Assembly: GCF_007625205.1 (NCBI RefSeq)
Contig: NZ_VMNI01000013.1
Coordinates: forward strand, 1-64,000
Direction of reading: 5' to 3'
DNA from: Denitromonas ohlonensis
Lineage (GTDB): Bacteria; Pseudomonadota; Gammaproteobacteria; Burkholderiales; Rhodocyclaceae
Length of the DNA: 64,000 nucleotides
Numbering within the stretch: the first letter of the stretch is position 1; each line of letters starts with the position of its first letter. The position numbers and the translations under genes were made by a program. Shown piece by piece: positions 8,742 to 17,838 of the stretch. Below the pieces are notes generated by a model. That model worked only from the letters and a program-made list of their open reading frames with translations, was not told where the DNA came from and ran no database searches.

Positions 8742-10580
8742 ATGGAAGAGCTCTTACCCTACTACGAACGTGAGCTGGCCTTTTTGCGAGGGCACTCCCG
8801 GGAATTCGCCGAGCGATACCCGAAAATCGCCGGGCAGTTATTGCTGTCGGGCGAGGGGTGTGACGATCCGCATGTTGAACGAATTATTGAGTCGCTCGCG
8901 CTGCTGACAGCGCGTGTGACAAAAAAGCTTGAGGATAGCTATCCGAATTTCACCGAAGCGCTGCTCAACGTGCTGTATCCGCACTATCTTCGCCCCTTTC
9001 CTTGTTGTTCGATTGCTCATTTCGACTCGAGTGGCGCCGAACTCCAGCTCTCGTCGTCCATCACAATTGCCCGAGGGACCGAGCTGTTGTCGCGTCCGAT
9101 CAAGGGCGCAGTGTGCCGATTCAGAACAGCGTGGGATGTCGCGCTGTTACCCGTAAGGGTAAGCGGGCTCTCATTTGAGTCCGTTGCAAGGGCACCGGGT
9201 GGTGTTCGACTGCCCGTCGGTAGCAGTGCAATCTTGTCTTTGAGTCTTGACATCCCTCCGACAGAAGGGCCATGGCTGCGTGGCGGGGCTGATCGACTTC
9301 GGTTCTATATCGATGCTGAGCCGTCGGTTGCGGCGGCATTGCGGGATGCACTTTTTTTGAAGCTCGCCACGACTTATGCCGACACTGATGACGGCCATTG
9401 GCGCATTGCCGGCGATGGGGTGCTGCACGAGGTCGGTTTTGGCGATGCCGAAGCGCTGATTGATATGCCCGCCGCAGGGCACGCCGCCTATCGTCATTTG
9501 ACGGAGTATTTTGCCTTCCCGGAAAAGTACAACTTCTTTGACTTGAACTTGCCCGTGTTGCCTGCGGCATCCAAGCAGACGCGTCGGCTCAGCTTGCATT
9601 TCGTGTTTACGGGCTTGCGCGCTGACGGCGACGCATCACGTTTACTGCAAACATTGAGTACTCAGAACTTGCGGCTCGGTTGCGTGCCGGTTGTGAACCT
9701 GTTTTCACAGCGCGGAGATCCGATACGGATGACGCATCGTAGCTCGACCTATCCGGTCGTGGCCGATGGCCGTCGTGCGTTTGCCTATGAGGTCTACTCG
9801 ATCGATTCGGTGCGACGGGTTCGCCAGAGCGCCCACGGGGAGTCGATCCAGGAATATCGGCCATTCTTTTCCTTGCGTCATGGTGAATGCCCGGAACAGC
9901 AGGGCAACTATTGGTATGCCCAGCGCAACCCGATCGTGGCCGAGCAGAGTCCAGGATTTGAAACCGAGCTGTCCTTGGTGGATGCTGATTTCGATCCGGC
10001 GGTACCAAAAACCGATGTATTGAGCCTGACGCTGACCTGCACCAACCGCGATTTGCCGACATTCATGAGCGTCGGCATGCCGACGGGCGATCTGTTTCAG
10101 GAGGGCGGTGCGTCAGCGCGCTCGATCCGGCTGCTAAGAAAACCGACCCAGCCATGCCGCTTCGATCATCGCCATGATGGACAGTGGCGTCTGGTGTCGC
10201 ATCTTGCGCTGAACCATTTATCACTGACCAATAGTGGTTTGAGCGCTTTCAAGGAAATGCTGACGCTGTATGACATACAGCGCACCGCGAGTTCGCGTCA
10301 GCAGATCGATGGCATTCAGGCGATCGAGCAGCGTGATGCCACGGCCTGGTTGCCGGGCAAGCCCTTTGCCAGTTTTGTTCGCGGGCTCGAGGTTCGGCTG
10401 ACGCTTGACGAGTCCAGTTTTGTCGGCAGCGGGCTGGACGTGTTTTGTCGGTGCATCGACCGCTTTCTTGGCCTGTACGTTCATCTCAATAGTTTTGTTC
10501 AACTGATTCTGATTTCCGGGCGATCCGGGGAGGAGCTGATCCGATGTGCGCCGCGCACCGGCGAATCGATCCTGCTCTGA
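8742..10580 (+). CDS. tssF: T6SS baseplate protein TssF
   Basis: TssF is a core baseplate wedge component that works with TssG and TssK. The 612-residue product begins MEELLPYYERELAFLRGHSR, the standard TssF start. It continues with FAERYPKIAGQL and DPHVERIIES, highly typical of the family. It runs 37 bases into tssG, indicating translational coupling. The length is normal and no frame disruption is seen. Confidence 0.97.
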   Translation: MEELLPYYERELAFLRGHSREFAERYPKIAGQLLLSGEGCDDPHVERIIESLALLTARVTKKLEDSYPNFTEALLNVLYPHYLRPFPCCSIAHFDSSGAELQLSSSITIARGTELLSRPIKGAVCRFRTAWDVALLPVRVSGLSFESVARAPGGVRLPVGSSAILSLSLDIPPTEGPWLRGGADRLRFYIDAEPSVAAALRDALFLKLATTYADTDDGHWRIAGDGVLHEVGFGDAEALIDMPAAGHAAYRHLTEYFAFPEKYNFFDLNLPVLPAASKQTRRLSLHFVFTGLRADGDASRLLQTLSTQNLRLGCVPVVNLFSQRGDPIRMTHRSSTYPVVADGRRAFAYEVYSIDSVRRVRQSAHGESIQEYRPFFSLRHGECPEQQGNYWYAQRNPIVAEQSPGFETELSLVDADFDPAVPKTDVLSLTLTCTNRDLPTFMSVGMPTGDLFQEGGASARSIRLLRKPTQPCRFDHRHDGQWRLVSHLALNHLSLTNSGLSAFKEMLTLYDIQRTASSRQQIDGIQAIEQRDATAWLPGKPFASFVRGLEVRLTLDESSFVGSGLDVFCRCIDRFLGLYVHLNSFVQLILISGRSGEELIRCAPRTGESILL

Positions 10581-11602
10581 TCGAGCAACTCGGCGAAGCG
10601 CCTCAGCAGTTCGAGTTTTTTCAGACGGTTCGACTGCTCGAACGCTGGATGCCATCCCTCACCGGGCGGATCGGTGGGGATTCGGTGTCGTCGCATATTC
10701 GTTTTCGAAACTCTTTGTCGCTCGAATTTGCCCCGAGCGACATTGAACACCTCGAGATGCCGCCTGCTGCGTGCGACGATCAACCGGATGTGCCGTGCCG
10801 GGTCGAACTAACGCCGCGCTTCATCGGACTGCTTGGGTTGCATGGTGGTTTGCCCATCCATTACTCCGAGCGCCTTTCGAGTCTGGACCGGGCCCAGCGA
10901 GACGAGGGGGCCCAGGCTTTCTTCGATCTGCTATCCAATCGTGCGGTGGGTCATTTTTACCGCGCCTGGAAAAAGAATCGCCTTCCGATTCAGTACGAAA
11001 CCGATCGAAAAAATCGCTTCCTTCCCCTGATTCTTGGCTTGGCGGGGCTTGGCTTCGATGCCTTGCGCGACCGTCTTCACGACGCGCCGGGCGCCATTGA
11101 TGACGAGTCGATTGCGCGCTTCGCCGGTCTTTTGCGACAGCGTCCATTGTCCGGCGTGGCACTCCAGTCGATGTTGTCGGACTATTTCCGGGCGCCGATC
11201 CGGATCGAACAATTTGTCGGCAAGTGGTACGCGTTGCCGACCGAGCAACGCTCTGTCCTGGGGGGCACGAATGCCGCCTTGGGAAAAACCTGCCTTGTTG
11301 GCGAACGGGTATGGCAGCGCAACCTGCGTGTGCGTGTGCATATTGGCCCGCTGGCGCATCCGCGCTACCGGCAGTTTCTGCCCGATGGTGAGCTGGCGGC
11401 TGTGCTCGACAAGCTCCTGACGCTGGCGACCGGTGCGCAGTTTGAATACGAAATCCGCCCGATACTGCGTGCCGCCGATGTCCAGCCCGCCTGTCTCGGC
11501 GGCGCCCCTGGCGTACGGCTCGGCTTTGACAGTTTCATGCTCACCCGCCCGGCAACCGAAGACCGCAGCGACACGGTCTTCGAACTACACGCGACCCATT
11601 GA
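10544..11602 (+). CDS. tssG: T6SS baseplate protein TssG
   Basis: TssG partners TssF in the baseplate wedge. The 352-residue product starts inside the end of tssF (ATG 10544, preceded by GGGGAGGAG). Family stretches are FEFFQTVRLLERW near residue 23, FIGLLGLHGGLPIHYSERL, and the DYFRAPIRIEQFVGKW region near residues 211-226. It is followed after 25 bp by tssH. Confidence 0.96.
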   Translation: MCAAHRRIDPALIEQLGEAPQQFEFFQTVRLLERWMPSLTGRIGGDSVSSHIRFRNSLSLEFAPSDIEHLEMPPAACDDQPDVPCRVELTPRFIGLLGLHGGLPIHYSERLSSLDRAQRDEGAQAFFDLLSNRAVGHFYRAWKKNRLPIQYETDRKNRFLPLILGLAGLGFDALRDRLHDAPGAIDDESIARFAGLLRQRPLSGVALQSMLSDYFRAPIRIEQFVGKWYALPTEQRSVLGGTNAALGKTCLVGERVWQRNLRVRVHIGPLAHPRYRQFLPDGELAAVLDKLLTLATGAQFEYEIRPILRAADVQPACLGGAPGVRLGFDSFMLTRPATEDRSDTVFELHATH

Positions 11603-11627
11603 TTGAATGACAACCCACCGGTAAGCC

Positions 11628-14303
11628 ATGAGCACCTCTCTCAAGACCCTGATCAGCAAGCTCAACACCCCCTGCCGTAAGGCGGCGGAACGTGCCGCCA
11701 CCATTTGTATGTCGCGTGGTCACTACGAGGTCGACCTCGAGCACCTCTTCCTCAGTTTGCTGGAGCAAGCGGACAGTGATTTTGCGGTCATTGCAACGCG
11801 CTGTGGTGTGAGCCCAAGCGCGCTCGAGCGCGATCTGATGGCCGAAATTGGCCGTTTCAAAAACGGCAACAGCCGCACGCCGGTGTTCTCGGCGCATGTG
11901 CCGAAGCTGCTCGAGCAGGCCTGGTTGATTGCCTCGCTGGACGCGCGTTTGCCGCGCATTCGTTCCGGTCATTTGTTGCTCGCATTGCTGACCGATTCCG
12001 ATCTCGCGCAACTGGCCACACGTGCGTCGGTGCTTTTCAAGCAGATCAAGCTTGAGCAACTCAAACACGATTTCGATGCCCTGACGTCCGGTTCGGCCGA
12101 GGCGCAAGCGCTTGCCCGTGTGCCTGCCGGCGAGGATGAGGGCGCGCCACTGGCGGGCGCGCCAACGCCACACACCGCTGCCGTCGGCAAGACGCCCGCG
12201 CTCGATCAATTCACCACCAACCTCACCCAGCGTGCGCTCGACGGGAAGATCGATCCGGTGATAGGGCGGGATGCCGAGATCCGCCAGTTGATCGACATTC
12301 TCATGCGCCGGCGTCAGAACAACCCGATTCTCACTGGCGAGGCGGGTGTGGGGAAAACGGCCGTGGTCGAAGGACTGGCGCTACGCATCGCGCTGGGCGA
12401 TGTGCCGCCGCCACTGAAAGACGTGAGCCTGCATCTGCTTGATCTCGGGCTGCTTCAGGCCGGTGCCAGTGTCAAAGGTGAGTTCGAGAGCCGCCTCAAG
12501 AACGTGATTGATGAGGTCAAGCAGCGCCCGACGCCGGTCATCCTGTTTATCGACGAGGCGCACACCATGATCGGCGCGGGCGGACAGAGCGGACAGAACG
12601 ATGCGGCCAATCTGCTCAAGCCTGCGCTGGCGCGGGGCGAATTGCGAACCATCGCGGCCACGACCTGGGCGGAATACAAAAAGTATTTTGAAAAGGATGC
12701 GGCGCTTGCCCGACGCTTTCAGGTCGTGAAAGTGGACGAGCCGTCCGAGCCACTGGCTGCCGCCATGTTGCGCGGCATGGTGCCCTTGATGGAATCGCAC
12801 TTCGGGGTGCGCGTGCTCGACGACGCGGTGACTGAAGCGGTCCGCCTGTCGCACCGATACATCAGTGCGCGGCAGTTGCCAGACAAGGCCGTCAGCGTGC
12901 TCGATACCGCGTGCGCCAAGGTCGCGCTCGGCCAGAGCGCCACGCCGGCGTTGATTGATGATGCGGAAAAACGTCTGCAGCGCGAGCGTGCTGAACTCAC
13001 GGCGCTGGAACGCGAGGCCGCCACCCACGCCGGCCACCAAGCGCGTATCGCCGAACTCGTGACCTTTATGGCGCAAACCGAGGCATCGCTGAGCGCACTG
13101 CGCGCGCGATGCGACGAGGAGGGTGAGATCGTCATGCGTTTGCTGGCACTGCACCAACAGCTCGAGCGTCGTGGCCAGTCCGATGCACTGACCGAGGACA
13201 GCGACCACGCGTTGGCGCGCACGCAGCTCGCGGCGCTCACGACGCGCCTGCGCACCCTGCAAGGCGACAGCCCGATGGTGCCGCTTCAGGTCGATGGCGT
13301 GGTGGTGGCCGAAATCGTATCCGCCTGGACGGGCATCCCGTTGGGCAAGATGCTCAAGGACGAGATCAATACGGTCTTGAATCTCAAATCGCTGCTCAAG
13401 GCGCGGGTGATTGGGCAGGACCATGCGCTTGAAGCGATTGCGCAACGGGTCCGCACCGCGCGGGCGAATCTGGATGATCCCAATAAACCGAAGGGCGTGT
13501 TCCTGTTCGTCGGCCCGTCGGGCGTGGGTAAAACCGAAACCGCACTGGCACTGGCCGATGTGCTCTACGGCGGCGAGCGCAAGTTGGTCACCATCAACAT
13601 GAGCGAATACCAGGAGGCGCATTCGGTCTCTGGCCTCAAGGGCTCGCCACCGGGTTATGTCGGCTATGGCGAAGGGGGTGTGCTGACCGAAGCCGTGCGG
13701 CGCAATCCCTATAGCGTGGTGTTGCTCGATGAAGTCGAAAAAGCCCACCCCGACGTCCTCGAACTTTTCTTTCAGGTGTTCGACAAGGGCGTTCTCGACG
13801 ATGCCGAGGGGCGGGAGATCGATTTCCGCAACACGCTCATCATCCTCACCAGCAATGTCGGGTCCAGCCAGATCATGCAGGCCTGTCTCAACAAGACGGC
13901 CGCAGAGCTGCCAAGTGCCGACGCGCTGGCGGACGCCTTGCGCCCAGTGCTGTATACCGCGTTCAAGCCGGCCTTCTTGGGGCGCATGAAAGTCATTCCC
14001 TACTACCCGATTTCCGATGATGTCTTGCTCAGCATCATTCATCTCAAGCTCGAACGAATTCGGGAACGTGTCAGCGCCAACCACAAGGCGGTGTTCGGAT
14101 GGGACGCGAAGCTGGTGGATACCGTCCTTGCGCGGTGCACCGAAGTGGACTCAGGCGCGCGAAACGTCGATCACATTCTCAACGGGAGTTTGCTCCCCGA
14201 GATGGCCGAAGCCGTGCTCACCCGCATGGCCGACGGCGCTGCGATCGCCCGCATCAAGGTCAGTGCGACCAAGAGCGGCGACTTTCGCTACGCCATCAAA
14301 TAG
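11628..14303 (+). CDS. tssH: T6SS sheath-recycling AAA+ ATPase TssH (ClpV)
   Basis: ClpV disassembles contracted TssBC sheaths using ATP. The 891-residue product has the Clp-N repeat region (MSTSLKTLISKLNTPCRKAA), a first AAA+ module with Walker A GEAGVGKTAVVEG and Walker B VILFIDEAHTMIGAG, a middle coiled-coil domain, and a second AAA+ module with GPSGVGKTETALALA and VVLLDEVEKAHPDV. The N-terminal sequence and the location mark it as ClpV, not ClpB. It is the last gene of the plus arm; no strong intrinsic terminator was seen right after it. Confidence 0.97.
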   Translation: MSTSLKTLISKLNTPCRKAAERAATICMSRGHYEVDLEHLFLSLLEQADSDFAVIATRCGVSPSALERDLMAEIGRFKNGNSRTPVFSAHVPKLLEQAWLIASLDARLPRIRSGHLLLALLTDSDLAQLATRASVLFKQIKLEQLKHDFDALTSGSAEAQALARVPAGEDEGAPLAGAPTPHTAAVGKTPALDQFTTNLTQRALDGKIDPVIGRDAEIRQLIDILMRRRQNNPILTGEAGVGKTAVVEGLALRIALGDVPPPLKDVSLHLLDLGLLQAGASVKGEFESRLKNVIDEVKQRPTPVILFIDEAHTMIGAGGQSGQNDAANLLKPALARGELRTIAATTWAEYKKYFEKDAALARRFQVVKVDEPSEPLAAAMLRGMVPLMESHFGVRVLDDAVTEAVRLSHRYISARQLPDKAVSVLDTACAKVALGQSATPALIDDAEKRLQRERAELTALEREAATHAGHQARIAELVTFMAQTEASLSALRARCDEEGEIVMRLLALHQQLERRGQSDALTEDSDHALARTQLAALTTRLRTLQGDSPMVPLQVDGVVVAEIVSAWTGIPLGKMLKDEINTVLNLKSLLKARVIGQDHALEAIAQRVRTARANLDDPNKPKGVFLFVGPSGVGKTETALALADVLYGGERKLVTINMSEYQEAHSVSGLKGSPPGYVGYGEGGVLTEAVRRNPYSVVLLDEVEKAHPDVLELFFQVFDKGVLDDAEGREIDFRNTLIILTSNVGSSQIMQACLNKTAAELPSADALADALRPVLYTAFKPAFLGRMKVIPYYPISDDVLLSIIHLKLERIRERVSANHKAVFGWDAKLVDTVLARCTEVDSGARNVDHILNGSLLPEMAEAVLTRMADGAAIARIKVSATKSGDFRYAIK

Positions 14304-14359
14304 GGCGGCTTCACTTCGGAGGGTAACCCCCCCTTTCTACGGGGCCTCAGAAGGATAGG

Positions 14360-14568
14360 TCATGCTGCAAGAGCCAGCTTGTGCTTCGGGGTGATGCCGC
14401 GAAGGGCCATGTTGGGGCGTTCATGATTGCAGGATCCAGATCCATCACGTTGCAGGCGCCTGGACTGGGGGATGGATTCGGACAGAGAATGGATGAGTCA
14501 GTCGTGGCGCACGCTGCGGTTGAATCGTTCGATGCAGGCGTTCTGCTGTGGGTTTCCGGGGCCAACTC
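14360..14568 (-). pseudogene. Decayed C-terminal fragment of an IS3-family transposase (OrfB)
   Basis: Read on the minus strand, the fragment shows GNPQQNACIERFNRSVRHD, close to the family's GKPQQNAYIERFNR catalytic-Glu region. An in-frame TGA follows at 14498-14500, then scrambled frame, then HERPNMALRGITPKHKLALA and a stop at 14360. The end matches the usual RPNMALGGITPKQ C-terminus of IS3-type transposases. At least one stop and one frameshift separate the two parts, and no N-terminal part or second inverted repeat was found. It is a dead remnant immediately downstream of tssH. The rest of 14304-14774 holds no recognisable gene. Confidence 0.85.
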
Positions 14569-14774
14569 ACGCCAGCCGGTCTGTGGCTCATGTGTTTGAG
14601 TGCTTTCTCGACAAGTATGTCGATCCGACTCGCCCTGTGCCTCTATCTCGGTTGCGAACAGCAGGGTCCGTGTTGCAAGCGCTAGTTCAGCGCCAGGGTT
14701 GGCGGTTCGTGGCGACAAGCCATCGGAATCCCGACAGTAGATCGGATCTCGCCAAGCCGGTATGATCAGTTTGC

Positions 14775-15542
14775 ATGACAAATAGCTATTTATCGGCATC
14801 GATCTCATCAGACACCAGTGCCAGCTTTGGCCGAATCGAATGGGTTCTTCAGGGGCTGATCATATTGAGTCTCCTGGCGTTTGCGCTGGAAACGCTACCT
14901 GATCTGTCGCCGGTTCAGTTGGAGGCGTTGCATGGCTTTGAAGTGTTTGCGACGGTGGTGTTTACGGTTGAGTATGTTGCGCGTGTGTGGCTGACGCGCC
15001 CGTGGCGGCGCTATGTGTTCAGTTTCTACGGCTTGATCGACATGCTGGCGATTGCGCCGTTTTACCTGTCGCTTGGGGTCGGGAGCGAGTCGCTGCGATC
15101 GCTCCGGCTGCTGCGCCTGTTTCGTATTCTCAAGCTGGCGCGTTACAACGTGGCCATGCTGCGCTTTTATCGCGCCTTGGTGATTGCGCGCGAGGAGTTG
15201 ATCCTGTTTGGCGCGATGGCGCTGATTCTGCTGTATCTGGCCGGGGTGGGTGTGTATCAGTTTGAGCATGTCGCTCAGCCGGAGGCGTTTCGCTCGGTGT
15301 TTGATGGTTTGTGGTGGGCGCTGTGTACCTTGACGACGGTGGGCTACGGCGATGTGTATCCGGTCACTGCGGGTGGCAAGCTGTTCACTTTTGCGATTCT
15401 GGTGCTTGGTCTGGGGGTCATCGCCGTGCCGGTGGGCTTGGTCGCGTCGGCGCTGACGTTGGCGCGGGAGGAAATTGAACGCGCTACGGGGCAGGGAATG
15501 CAGAACCTATCTGCCCGCCCAACGGCTAGCAGTGACGATTGA
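14775..15542 (+). CDS. Voltage-gated potassium channel family protein (Kch/ion_trans type)
   Basis: This is a predicted inner-membrane tetrameric cation channel of 255 residues. It has an ion_trans layout: S1 near residue 27 (GLIILSLLAFALETLP), an arginine-rich S4 (LRSLRLLRLFRILKLARY, residues 99-116), and a pore loop with the potassium selectivity filter TLTTVGYGDVYP near residues 187-198. S6 follows. The S4 charges suggest voltage sensing. It has its own upstream region and no functional link to the neighbours. The start at 14775 has no strong ribosome binding site. Confidence 0.88.
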   Translation: MTNSYLSASISSDTSASFGRIEWVLQGLIILSLLAFALETLPDLSPVQLEALHGFEVFATVVFTVEYVARVWLTRPWRRYVFSFYGLIDMLAIAPFYLSLGVGSESLRSLRLLRLFRILKLARYNVAMLRFYRALVIAREELILFGAMALILLYLAGVGVYQFEHVAQPEAFRSVFDGLWWALCTLTTVGYGDVYPVTAGGKLFTFAILVLGLGVIAVPVGLVASALTLAREEIERATGQGMQNLSARPTASSDD

Positions 15543-15562
15543 TATCGATGGGTTAGATGCCC

Positions 15563-15592
15563 AAAAAACAAAAAAGCCCGCATTGGCGGGCT
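15563..15592 (-). terminator. Intrinsic terminator of tRNA-Val
   Basis: On the minus strand AGCCCGC pairs with GCGGGCT around a short loop (15574-15592), followed by TTTTTTG and another six T's. It is 11 bases past the tRNA 3' end. This is a textbook rho-independent terminator. Confidence 0.9.
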
Positions 15593-15602
15593 GTCTTGCG
15601 AG

Positions 15603-15677
15603 TGGTGGGCGGTACTGGGATCGAACCAGTGACCCCTGCCGTGTGAAGGCAGTGCTCTACCGCTGAGCTAACCGCCC
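15603..15677 (-). tRNA. tRNA-Val, anticodon CAC
   Basis: The minus-strand sequence folds as a 75-base cloverleaf. The acceptor GGGCGGT pairs with ACCGCCC, followed by discriminator A and an encoded CCA. The D arm contains AGCTCAGC-GGTAGAGC. The anticodon arm CTGCC/GGCAG encloses loop TTCACAC, so positions 34-36 are CAC (genomic 15643-15645), reading GTG valine codons. The T arm contains the GGTTCGATCCC core. A sigma-70 promoter lies upstream and an intrinsic terminator downstream, so it is a single-gene transcript facing away from gltX. Confidence 0.97.
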
Positions 15678-15694
15678 ACTCGAGAAGAGCGCGC

Positions 15695-15723
15695 ATTTTA
15701 GGCGGCGTTTGGGCAGACGTCAA
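15695..15723 (-). promoter_or_regulatory. Sigma-70 promoter of tRNA-Val
   Basis: On the minus strand TTGACG (15718-15723) and TAAAAT (15695-15700) are separated by exactly 17 bases, and the -10 element ends 17 bases before the tRNA 5' end. Both boxes are near consensus. Confidence 0.85.
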
Positions 15724-15788
15724 GTCGCCTGCGATCTTTCTGAATTGACGTAGAATACGCGCTCGATTTTTATTGCTTAGATCAGCCC

Positions 15789-17186
15789 ATGGCCACCCCT
15801 GTTCGCACCCGTTTTGCCCCGAGCCCGACCGGCTTTCTTCACATTGGTGGTGCGCGCACTGCCTTGTTTTCATGGGCGTTTGCCCGGCATCACGGTGGTG
15901 AGTTCGTGCTGCGGATCGAGGATACCGACGTCGAGCGCTCGACGCCCGAGGCTGTCCAGGCGATTCTTGACGGCATGAACTGGTTGGCGCTGGATTGGGA
16001 CGAAGGCCCGTTCTACCAGATGCAGCGCATGGATCGTTATCGCGAAGTGGTGGCCGAACTGCTGGCCAAGGGTCTGGCTTATCCGTGTTATGCGAGCCCG
16101 GCAGAATTGGATGAGATGCGCGAGGCGCAGCGTGCCCGCGGCGAGAAGCCGCGCTACGATGGCCGTTGGCGCCCGGCGCCGGGCAAGACCTTACCGACGC
16201 CCCCGGCGGGTGTCGACCCCGTGATCCGTTTCTGCAATCCGACCGAAGGCGCGGTGGCGTGGGATGACCTCGTCAAGGGGCGCATCGAGATCGCCAATGC
16301 CGAGATGGATGACCTGATCATCGCGCGGCCGGATGGCACGCCGACCTATAACTTCTGCGTGGTGGTGGACGACTGGGACATGAAGATCACGCATGTCATT
16401 CGCGGCGACGACCACGTAAACAACACGCCCCGGCAGATCAATATCCTACGTGCGCTGGGCGCCGAGGTGCCGGCTTACGCGCATTTGTCGATGATTCTGG
16501 GCGACGATGGCCAGAAGCTGTCGAAGCGGCATGGCGCAGTCAGCGTGATGCAGTATCACGAGGACGGTTATCTGACCGAGGCGGTCATCAACTACCTCGC
16601 GCGCCTGGGCTGGAGCCACGGCAACGATGAGGTGTTCTCGCGCGATCAGATGGTCAACTGGTTCGATCTGGACCACATCACGCCCTCGGCCGCGCAGTTC
16701 AACACCGAGAAGCTCAACTGGCTGAACGCGCATTACATCAAGGCGACCGACGACAAAGTGCTGGCAGCCGACACTGCCAGTCGCTTGGCGCGGCGTCAGG
16801 TCAATCCCGAAAATGGCCCGGCGCTCGATACGCTGGTGGCCTTGTACAAGGAGCGGGTGTCGACGCTGAACGAGTTGGCCGATGCAGTGGAGGCGTTTTA
16901 TATCGATGTGCGCCCCTCGGAAGAATTGCTCACGCAGTACCTGACGGATGCGTCGCGTGCCGCGCTGGCCGATCTGGCCGACGAGTTCGATGCTTGTGAC
17001 TGGCAGCGCGAGGCGATCAGCGCGGCGATCAAAACGACCATGAAAGCCCACGGGCTCAAGATGCCTCAGGTGGCGATTCCCTTGCGGGTGTTGCTGGTGG
17101 GGCAGCCGCAGACGCCGGCGATTGACGCGGTGGTGGAGGCCATGGGGCGGGAGACCGTACTGGTGCGTTTGCGACGCTATCTTTGA
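15789..17186 (+). CDS. gltX: Glutamyl-tRNA synthetase
   Basis: GltX charges tRNA-Glu with glutamate in the cytoplasm. The 465-residue product has the class I HIGH-type signature in [19 protein letters not shown] (residues about 11-29) and the KMSKS equivalent KLSKRHG near residue 240. The start is ATG at 15789. It is followed directly by a strong intrinsic terminator (17204-17227), so it is probably a single-gene unit. The length and motifs are normal. Confidence 0.98.
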   Translation: MATPVRTRFAPSPTGFLHIGGARTALFSWAFARHHGGEFVLRIEDTDVERSTPEAVQAILDGMNWLALDWDEGPFYQMQRMDRYREVVAELLAKGLAYPCYASPAELDEMREAQRARGEKPRYDGRWRPAPGKTLPTPPAGVDPVIRFCNPTEGAVAWDDLVKGRIEIANAEMDDLIIARPDGTPTYNFCVVVDDWDMKITHVIRGDDHVNNTPRQINILRALGAEVPAYAHLSMILGDDGQKLSKRHGAVSVMQYHEDGYLTEAVINYLARLGWSHGNDEVFSRDQMVNWFDLDHITPSAAQFNTEKLNWLNAHYIKATDDKVLAADTASRLARRQVNPENGPALDTLVALYKERVSTLNELADAVEAFYIDVRPSEELLTQYLTDASRAALADLADEFDACDWQREAISAAIKTTMKAHGLKMPQVAIPLRVLLVGQPQTPAIDAVVEAMGRETVLVRLRRYL

Positions 17187-17203
17187 TTGCGTGTGGCGCC
17201 AGC

Positions 17204-17227
17204 AACCCCGCTGCGGCGGGGTTTTTT
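17204..17227 (+). terminator. Intrinsic terminator of gltX
   Basis: AACCCCGC and GCGGGGTT form a tight hairpin followed by a run of T's, 17 bases after the gltX stop. The T-run overlaps the stop codon of the convergent gene ending at 17226. Confidence 0.92.
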
Positions 17228-17786
17228 ATTGCTCGTGCCGGGGCTGGCTGAGGTCGGTCTCGGCTTCGATCCAATAGCTTTGTTTGTGGCCCAGCGCCTC
17301 GAAGCGCAGGCGTTCGCTGTCGGCCTGCGGGTAGCTGAGGTGGCGCAGCATCACGAAGCGGTTGCCATTGTCGTCGAGCCGGCACAGGCGATAGACGGGC
17401 AGGGTCTGGCTGCGCTCGATGGCTTCGGGGACGGTGTCGCCACACCGAAAACCGGCGCGCTGGGCGAGCGTGTTGAGGTGTGACAGCCGGCCGTTGCGCC
17501 AGGTGTCCATGCCCTCGCCAATGCAGGCCGTGGTGTGGCTGACGGTGGCGGCGATGACGCCGACACGCTCGAGCACCGCCAGGGCCGCGATGCCGGCCTG
17601 GTGTTTGCCGACGCCGGCATCGTTGAAGAACGCCATGCGCGGTGGGTTGCCCTGCGTGTAGTCGGCGGCGCTGAGTCCGCCGTGCGAGCCGCAGACCACG
17701 ATCTGGCCCCGGTCATCGGGGCACAACTCGGCGATCGAGTCGAGGATGCGAACGTTTCCGAACGGGAGATCGATGGTTTGGCGCAT
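17226..17786 (-). CDS. Conserved-looking protein of unknown function
   Basis: No family name is recognised. The likely start is ATG at 17786 (MRQTIDLPFGNVRILDSIAE), giving 186 residues; the open frame extends further upstream but that part is proline/serine-rich and looks non-coding. A first part of about 105 residues holds a striking VVCGSHGGLSAADYT, then GNPPRMAFFNDAGVGKHQAG, alternating strand- and glycine-rich turns that look like an alpha/beta fold. A second part from residue 115 (LPVYRLCRLDDNGNRFVML) looks like a separate small domain. No signal peptide is seen. It converges on gltX and overlaps its terminator. Confidence 0.7.
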   Translation of the reverse strand: MRQTIDLPFGNVRILDSIAELCPDDRGQIVVCGSHGGLSAADYTQGNPPRMAFFNDAGVGKHQAGIAALAVLERVGVIAATVSHTTACIGEGMDTWRNGRLSHLNTLAQRAGFRCGDTVPEAIERSQTLPVYRLCRLDDNGNRFVMLRHLSYPQADSERLRFEALGHKQSYWIEAETDLSQPRHEQ

Positions 17787-17838
17787 GCCGTCGATTGTGG
17801 CGGATTTGCGTGTGTGCGTGTTCGGTCTGCTGGCGGGC

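Noticed and set aside
12381-14084. 567-residue open frame antisense to clpV
   Set aside because: It is a codon-bias shadow of a long high-GC gene and shows no known motif.
15745-15773. Sigma-70 promoter for gltX (TTGACG with a TTTTAT -10)
   Set aside because: The -35 is good but the -10 is poor, and the region also holds the tRNA promoter; not firm enough to list.
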